64,000 bases of DNA. Source: JAHEKO01 sp965212505. Its GTDB lineage: Bacteria; Acidobacteriota; Thermoanaerobaculia; Multivoradales; JAHEKO01. The stretch is taken from NCBI GenBank assembly GCA_965212505.1, contig OZ243123.1, positions 2,976,001-3,040,000 of the forward strand. The letters run 5' to 3'. This document shows positions 28,718 to 37,321 of the stretch, in pieces. Each line of letters begins with the position of its first letter. The first letter of the stretch is position 1. Both the position numbers and the translations under genes were made by a program. A model generated the notes under the pieces. It did not search any database and had not been told where the DNA came from. It worked only from the letters and a program-made list of their open reading frames with translations.

Positions 28718-29725
28718 TCAGCCCTGCTCGATCCGCCGGATGACCGCGTCGGCGAACTCGGTGGTGTTCGCCTCGCCGCCCACGTCGCGCGTGCGCTCGC
28801 TGGGATCGGCGAGCGAGTCCTGCAACGCCTCGTGCACGCGAGACGCCTCGTCTTGAAGGCCGAGGTGTTGGAGCATGAGCACGCCGCTACGGATGAGCGC
28901 GGTCGGGTTGGCGATGTTCTGGCCGGCGATGTCCGGCGCCGAGCCGTGCACCGCTTCGAAGACCGCCAGCTCTTCGCCGATGTTGGCGCCCGGCACGATG
29001 CCGAGCCCACCCACCAGGCCGGCACAAAGGTCCGAAACGATGTCGCCGTACAGGTTGGGCAGAACGAGGACGTCGAACCGGTCGGGGTGGACGACGAGCT
29101 GCATTGCCAGAGCGTCGACGATGCGATCATCGCACTCGATCTCTGGGTACTCCTCCCCGACCTTCCGCACGCACTCCAGGAACAGGCCGTCCGAGAGCTT
29201 CATGATGTTCGCCTTGTGGACAACGGTCACCCGCTTGCGAGCCTGACGGCGTGCATACTCGAAAGCAAACCGCGCAATCCGCGTCGACGCCCTCTCGGTG
29301 ATGATCTTGAGGCTCTCCGCGACACCCGGGATCACCTCGTGCTCGATGCCGCTGTAGAGGCCCTCGGTGTTCTCTCGCACGACCACCAGATCGACGTCTT
29401 CGAATCGAGCCGGGAGCTTCGGCACGGTGACCACCGGGCGCAGATTCGCGAACAGATCGAGCGCCTTGCGCAACTGCACGTTGACCGAGCGGAAGCCCTT
29501 GCCTACGGGCGTGGTCACCGGCCCCTTGAGAGCGACCTTGTGGGTCCGGATCGACTCGAGGAGCTCCTCCGGCAGCGGTGTACCGGTCGCCTCGAAAGCC
29601 TCGAGCCCGGCGATGTGACGTTCCCACTCGAACTCGGCGCCGGAGGCCTCGAGCACCCGCACCGTCGCCTCGGTCACCTCAGGGCCGATCCCGTCTCCCG
29701 GAATCAGGGTTATCGTCCTCGCCAT
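28718..29725 (-). CDS. NAD-type isocitrate/isopropylmalate dehydrogenase family enzyme
   Basis: 335 aa beta-decarboxylating dehydrogenase. LIPGDGIGPEV at the start, substrate loop FRSVNVQLRKALDLFANLRP, RENTEGLYSG, catalytic Lys in VHKANIMK, metal Asp residues in NLYGDIVSDL, and HGSAPDIAG, the signature of the NAD-dependent group. The TPVGKGFRSVNVQLRK block fits NAD-isocitrate dehydrogenase (TCA cycle) better than LeuB. Homoisocitrate dehydrogenase remains possible. No leu genes nearby, supporting the TCA role. Confidence 0.88.
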   Translation of the reverse strand: MARTITLIPGDGIGPEVTEATVRVLEASGAEFEWERHIAGLEAFEATGTPLPEELLESIRTHKVALKGPVTTPVGKGFRSVNVQLRKALDLFANLRPVVTVPKLPARFEDVDLVVVRENTEGLYSGIEHEVIPGVAESLKIITERASTRIARFAFEYARRQARKRVTVVHKANIMKLSDGLFLECVRKVGEEYPEIECDDRIVDALAMQLVVHPDRFDVLVLPNLYGDIVSDLCAGLVGGLGIVPGANIGEELAVFEAVHGSAPDIAGQNIANPTALIRSGVLMLQHLGLQDEASRVHEALQDSLADPSERTRDVGGEANTTEFADAVIRRIEQG

Positions 29726-29737
29726 CCTCGTCTCCTC

Positions 29738-30790
29738 TTAGAGCCGCGCCCGGTCGACCAGGCCGTCACCGACGAAGATATCGCCGAGCCGGCGCACCGC
29801 CGCGCCCTTGTCGAAATCGAAACAGAGATCCTCGTAGTCCAGTCGACCCTCGAGGCCCCGATCCAGATAGGTCAGTACCCACCGATCGCCGACGCGCAGC
29901 AGCGCCCCGGGCGCCCCCCACTCGGTGTCACCGGTGAGCTCGATGCTATGCCAATCGAGGTTCTCGGGGTCCATTCCGGCCGCATCGAGAGCACCCTTGA
30001 TCACCCCGAGTCGCGAGAACGCGAGCTTCCGCTTGCGCCGCTCCGCGAGTGCTTCCTTCACATCGACGCCGGCTCCCTTGATCTTCTCGAGCTGCGGGAG
30101 CCCAAAAGCGTACGACGGCGGACCGAGGGTCCCGCCGAGCCGTGAGACGACGGTCGGGAAATGCTCGACCTCGGCGATCAACTCGGCGCCGGTCCACGAG
30201 GTAAAACTCTCGCGTGGACGGATCTCGCTCTCCGGACCGAAGAGCTCGATGCGAACGTTGAAGCGCCGGGTCCCGAACGGCAGATACTCGAGGTCCCGAG
30301 GCAACGTGACTCCAGCGCTGGGGCCGGTCCACTTCCCGGAAACCGACCAGGTGCGAGGCCAGTCGGCAAGGAAGAAGTCCTTGTACTCGAGCGCCTCGAG
30401 CGTCGCGAGGTCGGGCACCTCGAGAAAGGGCTTGGCCGCTTCGACACTGAACCAGAGGACCCGCGTCTCCAAGCTACTGTTCCATTTGCGAATCCGCTCG
30501 GGGTCGACCTCGCCATCGGGCAGCTCGAGCCGCGATGCCTCCGTGAAGTAGACCGTCTTGCCCTGCCAGTTCTCGGCCTCGAGAACGGCATGGAGGAGAA
30601 ACTCACCCCCGGCGTCGACCTCCACCTTGCCCACACGAGCGACATCCGAGCCCGCCGGCTGAATCGCCACCCAGGCACGTCGTGGGCTGGGTTGGAGCTC
30701 CTGCTCTGCACGCCCAAAGAGCATCAAGGCGAGGACAGCGAGGATCAGTCCGAAAGCGATCCACCAGAACCTGCGAGTCTCCGGCTCCAT
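29738..30790 (-). CDS. Hypothetical membrane-anchored protein
   Basis: 350 aa with an uncleaved N-terminal helix (about 9-25, WIAFGLILAVLALMLFG) and a large extracytoplasmic part. Not recognised. The first half is beta-rich (YFTEASRLELPDGEVDP); the second contains basic helices (KEALAERRKRKLAFSRLG) and ends in strands. Its ATG overlaps the stop of the TPR gene by one base, so the two are translated together and may work together. Confidence 0.6.
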   Translation of the reverse strand: MEPETRRFWWIAFGLILAVLALMLFGRAEQELQPSPRRAWVAIQPAGSDVARVGKVEVDAGGEFLLHAVLEAENWQGKTVYFTEASRLELPDGEVDPERIRKWNSSLETRVLWFSVEAAKPFLEVPDLATLEALEYKDFFLADWPRTWSVSGKWTGPSAGVTLPRDLEYLPFGTRRFNVRIELFGPESEIRPRESFTSWTGAELIAEVEHFPTVVSRLGGTLGPPSYAFGLPQLEKIKGAGVDVKEALAERRKRKLAFSRLGVIKGALDAAGMDPENLDWHSIELTGDTEWGAPGALLRVGDRWVLTYLDRGLEGRLDYEDLCFDFDKGAAVRRLGDIFVGDGLVDRARL

Positions 30791-33024
30791 CAGCCCTTCC
30801 GGAGCTCTTCCAGTTTGGCAACCACGTCGCGGAAGTTCGAATTCACACCGTAGATCTCGGTGAACGACTCCCGCGCTGCATCGAGCTCACCCGCGGCCAG
30901 CTGCAGATTGCCGACCTCGTAGAGCAACCCGAGGTGCTCCTCTTCGGTGATTCGCGGGGACTGCAGTCCCTTGCGGTACCACTTGAGCGCCAAATCCGAG
31001 AAGTCCTTCTCCTGGAAGCAACGCCCGAGCAGCGAGCAGCACTCGACCAGATATCGAGGGTCCTTGGCGGCGAGCTGGAACTCGCCGATCGCCTCGTCGA
31101 TCAGCCCCATCTCGCGATACGCGACACCGAGGTTGTAGTGGGTGTCGAACGCCTCGGGCGAGAGCACCTCGGCCATGCCCTTCTTGAAGCCCTCGACGAT
31201 CTCTTCGACCGTCTGGCCTTCGATGGCCGACTCGTCGGTGTCCGCGGGGTCTGACCCGAGCTCCATCTCGAGTTCGGCACCGAGGTCGAAGAAATCCGCG
31301 CCGACCTCGTCTTCGGAGCTCGGCTCTGAGTCGGACGCACTCGGTACCTCGGGGGTCGGTTCCGCCGGCTCCTCGACCGCCGTCGATGCCGCCGTACCGG
31401 TCGGTTCGGACTGCGTGTCGGGGGCCGCCTCGCGAGTCGTCTCGGGCGCGGGCTCCGGCTCTTGACTCTGCTGCGCCACGAGGGACGGCGGCACGATCTT
31501 CCCGCCGCTCGTCTGATAGCCGTTGCGCTCGAGGTCGCCCGCAATCTCACGCCACGCAGCGCGATCCCCCAACTCCTGGGCGGAGCGGGCAGCTTCGGCG
31601 GCGATCCGCACAACCTCGCTTTCGTTCCCGGCGGTCACTTCTACATGGATCAGACGCCGATAAGCCCTCAGATGTCCCGGAGAGATCTCCAACACTCGCG
31701 CGAGCCGCTGCGCCGCCTTCGTTCCCAAGCCGTATCCGGCGAGTGCGTCGGCTTCGGCGAGCAGCTCGTCGACAGACTCCGGTTCGGGCTCCGGCTCGGG
31801 TGCCAGTTCCATCTCGGGCTCGGGCTCCGGCTCCGGTTCGGACTCCGGTTCGGGCTCGGCGACGGGTTCGGGTTCGGGTTTGGCGACGGGTTGGGCCTCG
31901 GGTTCGGCAGCGGGCTCCGGTTCGTCGGCCGGCGCCGGCTCCGCAGCCTCGGGCGTGCTCTCATCGGCCGAAGCACCGAGCGCCGACTCCGCGATCGCTT
32001 CAGCCACGAGCGATTCGAGCGCCGACTCGTCGAGGGCTTCGGGATCCGTGGCGGCCGGCGCCTTCTCTTCGGCTGTCGGGGCGGCAGTGCTCTCGAAAGC
32101 ATCCAGCTCGATCTCGAACTCCGGCTCGGCCTCGTCCGGCGGCGGAGTCGTGGCGGTGGACGCGGGGTCCGCTTCGGCTGCAACCGGCTCCTCGACGGGC
32201 GGCGCCTCCGGCTCCTGTTTGTCCTGCACAGCCTCCGGCGGCGCGGGCTCGGCGGCCGCCGTCGGCTTCTCGTCCTCTGCCGTCGTGGACGACTCCTGGA
32301 ACATCGAGCGGGCCGCCGCCGCTTGATCGGCGTCGACCTGTTCGACAGCATCGAGGAAGCGCTCGACCAGTTCGGGCCGATCCGTCACCTGCAGTTGAAC
32401 GACACACTGCATGACGTACTTGACGTCGACCGGCGCGAGCTGCAGCGACCGCTCGAGCACCGCCACCGCCTCGTCCCCTTTGCCGGCATCGAGCATGTCG
32501 TTGACCAGCGCGCCGTAGGAGGCGAGCGCCTCGTCGGAGCGACCGGCCTCCGCCTGCAGCTCCGCCAGACGCTGCATGGCCTCGGGGTCCCGTGGCTCGA
32601 TGCGAATGAGCTTCTCGTAGACGCCAATGACCGCTTCGGAGTCGCTGACCTTGTCGTAATAGTCGGCCAGGATTTGGTACTGCCCGCGGGCCTCGTTCGC
32701 CAGGCCCTGCTGCTGGTAGAGCCCGGCCAGCTTCTCGTAGATCGGAATGCGGGTCGGATCGAGTCGCAGGATCTTCTTGTAGATCGCGATCGCCTTGACG
32801 AAGAACCCTTCGCTCGAGAAGCGCTCGGCGGCCTTGCTGAAGAGCTCGGCCGCTTCGTCGACCCGATTGAGCCGTGCGTAGAGATCGCCGACCCGGTTCA
32901 GCGTGCGCGTGTCGTCGGGCGTCTCCTTGAGGACGAGGTGAAGCTCGTCGATCGCCGCCTCGAGTCGGCCGCGCTGGACCAGCTTCTCCGCCTTCTGGAG
33001 CCGTTTCTCGATCCGTGTCGCCAT
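30790..33024 (-). CDS. Long TPR protein with Pro-Glu repeat linker
   Basis: 744 aa from the ATG at 33024, which overlaps the rnhB stop by one base. TPR arrays at about 5-240 and 590-740 flank an acidic low-complexity middle of about 350 residues full of Glu-Pro and Ala. A third TPR-like piece (about 430-510) interrupts it. No signal peptide or membrane helix, so cytoplasmic. Proteins of this build are seen beside motility and pilus genes in Acidobacteriota and Myxococcota, but the role here is unknown. Confidence 0.75.
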   Translation of the reverse strand: MATRIEKRLQKAEKLVQRGRLEAAIDELHLVLKETPDDTRTLNRVGDLYARLNRVDEAAELFSKAAERFSSEGFFVKAIAIYKKILRLDPTRIPIYEKLAGLYQQQGLANEARGQYQILADYYDKVSDSEAVIGVYEKLIRIEPRDPEAMQRLAELQAEAGRSDEALASYGALVNDMLDAGKGDEAVAVLERSLQLAPVDVKYVMQCVVQLQVTDRPELVERFLDAVEQVDADQAAAARSMFQESSTTAEDEKPTAAAEPAPPEAVQDKQEPEAPPVEEPVAAEADPASTATTPPPDEAEPEFEIELDAFESTAAPTAEEKAPAATDPEALDESALESLVAEAIAESALGASADESTPEAAEPAPADEPEPAAEPEAQPVAKPEPEPVAEPEPESEPEPEPEPEMELAPEPEPEPESVDELLAEADALAGYGLGTKAAQRLARVLEISPGHLRAYRRLIHVEVTAGNESEVVRIAAEAARSAQELGDRAAWREIAGDLERNGYQTSGGKIVPPSLVAQQSQEPEPAPETTREAAPDTQSEPTGTAASTAVEEPAEPTPEVPSASDSEPSSEDEVGADFFDLGAELEMELGSDPADTDESAIEGQTVEEIVEGFKKGMAEVLSPEAFDTHYNLGVAYREMGLIDEAIGEFQLAAKDPRYLVECCSLLGRCFQEKDFSDLALKWYRKGLQSPRITEEEHLGLLYEVGNLQLAAGELDAARESFTEIYGVNSNFRDVVAKLEELRKG
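31777..31930 (-). repeat. Low-complexity Glu-Pro coding tract
   Basis: Imperfect repeats of a 6-nt unit (GAGCCG and variants) encode a run of Glu-Pro with occasional Ala, Val, Lys and Ser in the TPR protein. A stiff extended linker is expected. Confidence 0.75.
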
Positions 33025-33668
33025 CAGTTGTCTACCCGCGGAAGAACCGAACGGAAGGTGAGGCGGTGCGACGGGCACGGTCCGTGGTCGCGCAGCGCCT
33101 CGAGATGTTCGGGCGCCGCGTAGCCCTTGTGACGCGCGAACCCGTAGTGGGGGTAGCTGCCGTCGAGCTCCTCCATCATCCGATCGCGCTCGACCTTGGC
33201 GAGAATCGATGCGCAGGCGATGGCGTAGCTGAAGGAGTCCCCGCGGATGATCGGCAGACAGGGGAACGGTAGATCGAGCTTCACCGCGTCGACCAGCGCG
33301 ACGTCAGGCGCCGGTGCGAGGTCACACAGAGCGCGAACCATGGCGCGCTTCGAGGCCTGCAGAATGTTGATGCGATCGATGGTCGCGGGCGACACCGCGG
33401 CGACGCTCCAGTCGAGAGCGCTCTCGCGGATCCATTTGGCCAGGTCGCTGCGCGCCTCGGCGGAGAGCCGCTTGCTGTCGTCCACCCCGGGCACCGTCCG
33501 GTGCGGATCGACCACGACCGCGGCCGCTACCACCGGTCCTGCAAGGCAACCGCGCCCCACCTCGTCCACGCCTGCCTGGTTGGAGTACCCGAGTTGATAC
33601 AACCTCTCCTCTACTCCCCGCAGCAGGCACAGGCGGTAAGCCTCAGCCAGCAGCGGTTCCACAGCCAC
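33024..33668 (-). CDS. rnhB: Ribonuclease HII
   Basis: 214 aa, GTG start. Removes ribonucleotides from RNA-DNA hybrids. Active-site acids are visible in GVDEVGRGCLAGP, DSKRLS, LVDAVKLDL and the C-terminal ASILAKVERDR. An extra N-terminal helix of about 25 residues is typical of several Gram-negative forms. Lies 9 nt after rplS, the usual place in this ribosomal cluster. Confidence 0.96.
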   Translation of the reverse strand: MAVEPLLAEAYRLCLLRGVEERLYQLGYSNQAGVDEVGRGCLAGPVVAAAVVVDPHRTVPGVDDSKRLSAEARSDLAKWIRESALDWSVAAVSPATIDRINILQASKRAMVRALCDLAPAPDVALVDAVKLDLPFPCLPIIRGDSFSYAIACASILAKVERDRMMEELDGSYPHYGFARHKGYAAPEHLEALRDHGPCPSHRLTFRSVLPRVDN

Positions 33669-33677
33669 CCAATCGGG

Positions 33678-34058
33678 TTACTTCGCTTTTCGAGCGGACT
33701 TGGCCTTCAGACGATCCTCGCGGCGCTCCTCGATACGAGCCGCTTTGCCGCGCAGGCTCCGGAGGTAGTAGAGCTTGGCTCGACGAACGCGACCACGCCG
33801 CACGACCTCGATCTTGTCGATCACCGGGCCGTGGAGTGGAAAGACGCGCTCGACGCCGATACCGCCCGACATCTTACGAACGGTGAAACTCTCCCGCGTG
33901 CCGCTGCCGCGACGGGCGATCACCACACCCTGGAAGATCTGGATGCGCTGCTTGTCGCCCTCGACCACGCGAACGTGCACCTTGATGGTGTCGCCGGCGC
34001 GGAACTCGGGTACATCCGAGCGAAGGTATTCCTGCTCAAGTTCCGAAAGCTGATTCAT
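33678..34058 (-). CDS. rplS: 50S ribosomal protein L19
   Basis: 126 aa. Hallmark segments: FRAGDTIKVHVRVVEGDKQRIQ near 20-40, FTVRKMSGGIGVERVFP and VRRAKLYYLR. The C-terminus is extended by basic residues. GGAGG lies upstream, and the gene has its own candidate promoter and leader hairpin in the 75 nt after trmD. Confidence 0.97.
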   Translation of the reverse strand: MNQLSELEQEYLRSDVPEFRAGDTIKVHVRVVEGDKQRIQIFQGVVIARRGSGTRESFTVRKMSGGIGVERVFPLHGPVIDKIEVVRRGRVRRAKLYYLRSLRGKAARIEERREDRLKAKSARKAK

Positions 34059-34078
34059 GAAGTGTTCCTATGCCTCCA

Positions 34079-34122
34079 CGAGCGCGACCCGCTCGCGTTA
34101 TTCAGGGGACCGTATGGTAGCA
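34079..34122 (-). promoter_or_regulatory. rplS promoter and leader hairpin
   Basis: Extended -10 TGCTACCAT (34122-34114) is followed in the leader by a hairpin with arms CGAGCG (34095-34090 on the minus strand) and CGCTCG (34084-34079), loop of 5. The stem ends just before the Shine-Dalgarno, so it could be a site for autogenous control. Confidence 0.4.
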
Positions 34123-34133
34123 CGATCGAGGTC

Positions 34134-34838
34134 TCACGCGCCGCCTCCAGGATCGCTCTTCTTGTCTCGAGCCAGAAGGTCCGGGCGACGGCGTTTTGTC
34201 CGCTCGAGCGCGCGTTCCCGACGCCAGGCCCCGATTGCCCCGTGATCCCCCGAGAGCAGTACCTCGGGCACGGACAGCCCCTCGACCTCTCGCGGGCGTG
34301 TGTAGTGGGGAAAGTCGAGCATTCCGTCGCGAAAGCTGTCTTGCACGACGGACTCGGGCAGACCGACCACGCCCGGTACCTGGCGCGAAAGCGCCTCGAT
34401 CAGGACCATCGCGGCGAGCTCTCCCCCGGAGAGGACGTAGTCGCCGATCGAGACCTCCTCGTCCACCACCAGTTCGCGAACCCGCTCGTCGATCCCCTCG
34501 TAGCGGCCGCACATCAGCAGAAGGTCGCCGGCAGTCGCCAACCTCTGGACACCGGCGTCGTCGAGGCGGCGGCCCTGAGGCGAGAGGAGAACGCGCCGTA
34601 CCGAACGCCCCTCGGTGAGCTCGCCGACCGCGGCGAGCCACGGAGGCGCGCTCATCACCATGCCTCCGCCGCCTCCATACGGCTCGTCGTCGACCGTCCG
34701 GTGGCGATCGGAGGTCCAGCGTCGTAGGTCGTGGACGTCGAGACGAAGCAGGCCCGCGGCGATCGCCTTGCCGATCAGACTCGTGCTGGCGAACGGCTCG
34801 AACAGCTCGGGGAAGATGGTGACTACGTCGACTCGCAT
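34134..34838 (-). CDS. trmD: tRNA (guanine37-N1)-methyltransferase
   Basis: 234 aa SPOUT methyltransferase that methylates G37 of tRNAs reading CNN codons. MRVDVVTIFPELF at the start, PYGGGGGMVM, LCGRYEGIDERV-like LMCGRYEGIDER, the knotted SIGDYVLSGGELAAM and FPHYTRP are all canonical. Start overlaps the rimM end by 16 nt. Confidence 0.97.
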   Translation of the reverse strand: MRVDVVTIFPELFEPFASTSLIGKAIAAGLLRLDVHDLRRWTSDRHRTVDDEPYGGGGGMVMSAPPWLAAVGELTEGRSVRRVLLSPQGRRLDDAGVQRLATAGDLLLMCGRYEGIDERVRELVVDEEVSIGDYVLSGGELAAMVLIEALSRQVPGVVGLPESVVQDSFRDGMLDFPHYTRPREVEGLSVPEVLLSGDHGAIGAWRRERALERTKRRRPDLLARDKKSDPGGGA

Positions 34839-35335
34839 GTTTCGATCAGCCCTTCCGGGAGTGCGAGCTCGATCCGCCGCGCTTTGACGTCGATCGAATG
34901 AATGAAGTCTTGGACAAACGGCACCAGGAGCGTCCGTTCCCCTTCGATCACCTCGAGCAGCAGGCCGCCGCCGTCCTCGATGACCTCCTCGACGGTCCCG
35001 AGAACGCCGCTCTCGCGGTCGACGCAGAGGCAGCCGGTCAGCTCGAAGTAGTAGAACTCGCCCTCCGGAGCCGCCGGAGTGGAATCGCGCGCGACCTCCA
35101 GGATGGCACCGCGGAAGCCCTCCACGTCGCTCCGGTCGTCGAGGCCGGCGAAGCTCACGCGCAGAACGTCGCCGTGGGGCGCCGCACTCGCGATCTCGAC
35201 CCGTCGACGCGCGCCGTCATCCAGGACCAGCGTGAGGACGCTGCCGGCGTCGAAGCGGCCGGGGACATCGGTGAGAGCCTCGACGAGAACCGTTCCACGA
35301 ACACCGTGGGGACGCCGGACCTTGCCGACCTCCAC
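34823..35335 (-). CDS. rimM: Ribosome maturation factor RimM
   Basis: 170 aa. 30S assembly factor: N-terminal barrel opening EVGKVRRPHGVRGTV and C-terminal PRC-like barrel (YFELTGCLCVDRESG, LLVPFVQDFIHSID). The first good start is a GTG at 35335, but no Shine-Dalgarno precedes it. The frame is open back to a CTG overlapping the KH-protein stop and the extra residues (KPTEEAPGTQLPEF) look plausible, so the real start may be up to 15 codons earlier. Confidence 0.92.
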   Translation of the reverse strand: MEVGKVRRPHGVRGTVLVEALTDVPGRFDAGSVLTLVLDDGARRRVEIASAAPHGDVLRVSFAGLDDRSDVEGFRGAILEVARDSTPAAPEGEFYYFELTGCLCVDRESGVLGTVEEVIEDGGGLLLEVIEGERTLLVPFVQDFIHSIDVKARRIELALPEGLIETCEST

Positions 35336-35376
35336 AAACTCGGGCAGCTGCGTGCCCGGCGCTTCTTCTGTGGGTT

Positions 35377-35616
35377 TCAGTCGAGGATCTCGAGCTCGTA
35401 CTCGGTGTCGCGCTGTGTCTCGCGCGACCCGAGCACGCAGCGGAGCGCGCGAGCGGTCCGCCCCTGGCGGCCGATGACCTTGCCCAGATCGTCTTCCGCA
35501 ACCGTCAGATCGAGCTTCACACCCATCTCGTCACGCAGCTCTTCGACGAAAACCTCTTCCGGTCGATCGACCATCAGCTTGATGATCTCGAGGAGCTGCT
35601 CGCGAGCGGCGGCCAT
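35377..35616 (-). CDS. khpA: KH-domain RNA-binding protein KhpA
   Basis: 79 aa, a single KH domain with the GXXG loop in GKVIGRQGRTARALR. KhpA partners KhpB and binds many RNAs. Position between rpsP and rimM is the standard one. Starts 2 nt after rpsP. Confidence 0.94.
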   Translation of the reverse strand: MAAAREQLLEIIKLMVDRPEEVFVEELRDEMGVKLDLTVAEDDLGKVIGRQGRTARALRCVLGSRETQRDTEYELEILD

Positions 35617-35618
35617 CG

Positions 35619-35861
35619 TCAGGCGGACTTCCGCTGGTGACCGATCAGCTTCATGACCGCCGGGGAGGCCTTGGCCCCTTTGGCGATCCAGTGGTCCGCG
35701 CGCTCGACGTCGATCGTCGCGTCGCTAGGCGCACCGTTCGGATCGTAGTGGCCAATCTCCTCCACCGCATTGGCGGTCGGGACTTTGCGCGAGTCTGACA
35801 CCACGACACGGAAGAAGGGTCTGTTTCGGTTCCCCATTCGGCGCAGCCGAATTCTCAGCAT
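35619..35861 (-). CDS. rpsP: 30S ribosomal protein S16
   Basis: 80 aa. Typical N-terminus LRIRLRRMGNRNRPFFRVVV, then DSRKVP and IGHYDPNGAP. First gene of the S16 operon; GGAG lies 9 nt before the ATG. Confidence 0.97.
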   Translation of the reverse strand: MLRIRLRRMGNRNRPFFRVVVSDSRKVPTANAVEEIGHYDPNGAPSDATIDVERADHWIAKGAKASPAVMKLIGHQRKSA

Positions 35862-35953
35862 TTGTGTATCTCCAAAGTGTTGCTTGCCCCCGACGAGGCT
35901 TCAGGGCCGGCCGGCGCTCGAACGGACGCGAGGCGGTCCGACTTGAGCCGCCG

Positions 35954-35962
35954 ATTGTAGCA
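35954..35962 (-). promoter_or_regulatory. Extended -10 of the rpsP operon
   Basis: TGCTACAAT on the minus strand in the 109-nt gap after ffh. Predicted start near 35947, leaving a leader of about 86 nt before rpsP. The downstream genes to rarA follow without larger gaps, so this could be a long transcript. Confidence 0.5.
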
Positions 35963-35970
35963 GGTTGTTC

Positions 35971-37296
35971 CTAGCCTTTCATCCCCATGACCTTCTGCAT
36001 CCAGCCACCCCGCATCTGCTTCATCATCTTCTTCATCGCGCGGTACTGCTTGAGCAGTTGGTTGACCTTTTGCACCGAGGTACCCGAGCCGCGCGCGATA
36101 CGCTTGCGACGGCTGCCGGTGAGGATCTTCGGGTTGCGCCGTTCCTTCCGCGTCATCGAATCGATGATCGCCTCGGTCACCTTCAGCTGCCCCTCGTCCA
36201 CCGACGAAGGATCGAGCCCCTTGAGCGGGCCGGCCTTGGGCAGCATCGAGAGCACCTGAGAGAGCGGCCCGAGTTTCTTCATCTGGCGCAACTGATCGCG
36301 GAGGTCCTCGAGATTGAAGTCGCGGCTCGCAATCCGCTTGGCCAGCCGCTCGCTCTCGTCGCGGTCGAGCCCCTGCTCCGCCTTCTCGATCAGGGTCAAG
36401 ACGTCGCCCATACCGAGAATGCGCGAGGCCATCCGCTCGGGATGGAAGAGCTCGATCTCGTCGAGTTTCTCGCCGGTACCGACAAATCGAATCGGCACCT
36501 TTGCGACGCTGCGAATCGAAAGCGCCGCACCGCCGCGTGCGTCGCCATCGAGCTTGGTCAGAACCACTCCGGTCAGGTCGAGCGCGCCGCCGAACTCGGT
36601 GGCGCTCTTCACCGCGTCCTGGCCGGTCATCGCGTCGGCGACGAAGAGCGTCTCCGTCGGCGAGACGACCGAAGCCAGCTCGCGAATCTCCGCCATCAGC
36701 TCCTGGTCGACGTGAAGTCGACCCGCGGTGTCGACCACGACGACGTCGTGGCCCCGATCGCGGGCCACCTCGAGCGCTCGCTTCGCAACCTCGATCGGAC
36801 TCGTCTCACTCGATTCGGGTCCGACCACCGGCACCTTGACCTGCTCTCCGACCTGACGAAGCTGCTCGACCGCAGCCGCTCTCTGGAGATCGCAAGCGAC
36901 CAGGAGCGGGTGGCGACCGCGCTCGCTCAAGCGCCGGGCCAGCTTGCCCGAGGTGGTCGTCTTACCCGAACCCTGGAGACCGCACATCAAGACGACGGCC
37001 GGCTTGCCATCGAGCGACAGCTCGCCGCCCTCGTCTCCGAGCAACGTCACCAACTCGTCCTTGACGATCTTGATGACCTGCTGCGCCGGGGTCAGACTGC
37101 TTAGTACCTCTTGACCGATCGCGCGATCGGAAACTCGCTGGACAAACGACTTGACGACGCGGAAGTTGACGTCGGCTTCAAGCAGCGCCATGCGAATCTC
37201 TCGCATCGCACCACGCAGTGCGTCCTCGGAGACGCGGCCCTCGCCCTTGAGCTGGCGGAAGACACCTTGGAGCCGTTCCTGTAGGCCGTCAAACAT
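35971..37296 (-). CDS. ffh: Signal recognition particle protein Ffh
   Basis: 441 aa from the ATG at 37296; the reading frame is open to 37869, but the added part runs antisense to pyk. N and G domains: FDGLQERLQGVFRQLKGEG, GLQGSGKTTTSGKLA, DTAGRLHVD, TKLDGDARGG. Methionine-rich M domain at the end (MKKMMKQMRGG) that binds 4.5S RNA and signal sequences. Divergent from pyk with 25 nt between starts. Confidence 0.97.
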   Translation of the reverse strand: MFDGLQERLQGVFRQLKGEGRVSEDALRGAMREIRMALLEADVNFRVVKSFVQRVSDRAIGQEVLSSLTPAQQVIKIVKDELVTLLGDEGGELSLDGKPAVVLMCGLQGSGKTTTSGKLARRLSERGRHPLLVACDLQRAAAVEQLRQVGEQVKVPVVGPESSETSPIEVAKRALEVARDRGHDVVVVDTAGRLHVDQELMAEIRELASVVSPTETLFVADAMTGQDAVKSATEFGGALDLTGVVLTKLDGDARGGAALSIRSVAKVPIRFVGTGEKLDEIELFHPERMASRILGMGDVLTLIEKAEQGLDRDESERLAKRIASRDFNLEDLRDQLRQMKKLGPLSQVLSMLPKAGPLKGLDPSSVDEGQLKVTEAIIDSMTRKERRNPKILTGSRRKRIARGSGTSVQKVNQLLKQYRAMKKMMKQMRGGWMQKVMGMKG

Positions 37297-37303
37297 AGCG
37301 TCG

Positions 37304-37317
37304 AGAGGATATCCTCT
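37304..37317. promoter_or_regulatory. Perfect 14-bp palindrome between ffh and pyk
   Basis: AGAGGATATCCTCT fills the centre of the 25-nt divergent gap. On either strand it offers a GGATAT -10-like core 9-12 nt from the start codon and an AGAGGA Shine-Dalgarno-like core, so it may serve both genes or bind a dimeric regulator. Confidence 0.5.
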
Positions 37318-37321
37318 GGCG

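Noticed and set aside
31777..31930. Glu-Pro tract as a sign of frameshift or assembly error
   Set aside because: Frame is kept on both sides and TPRs resume in phase; it is a real low-complexity linker.
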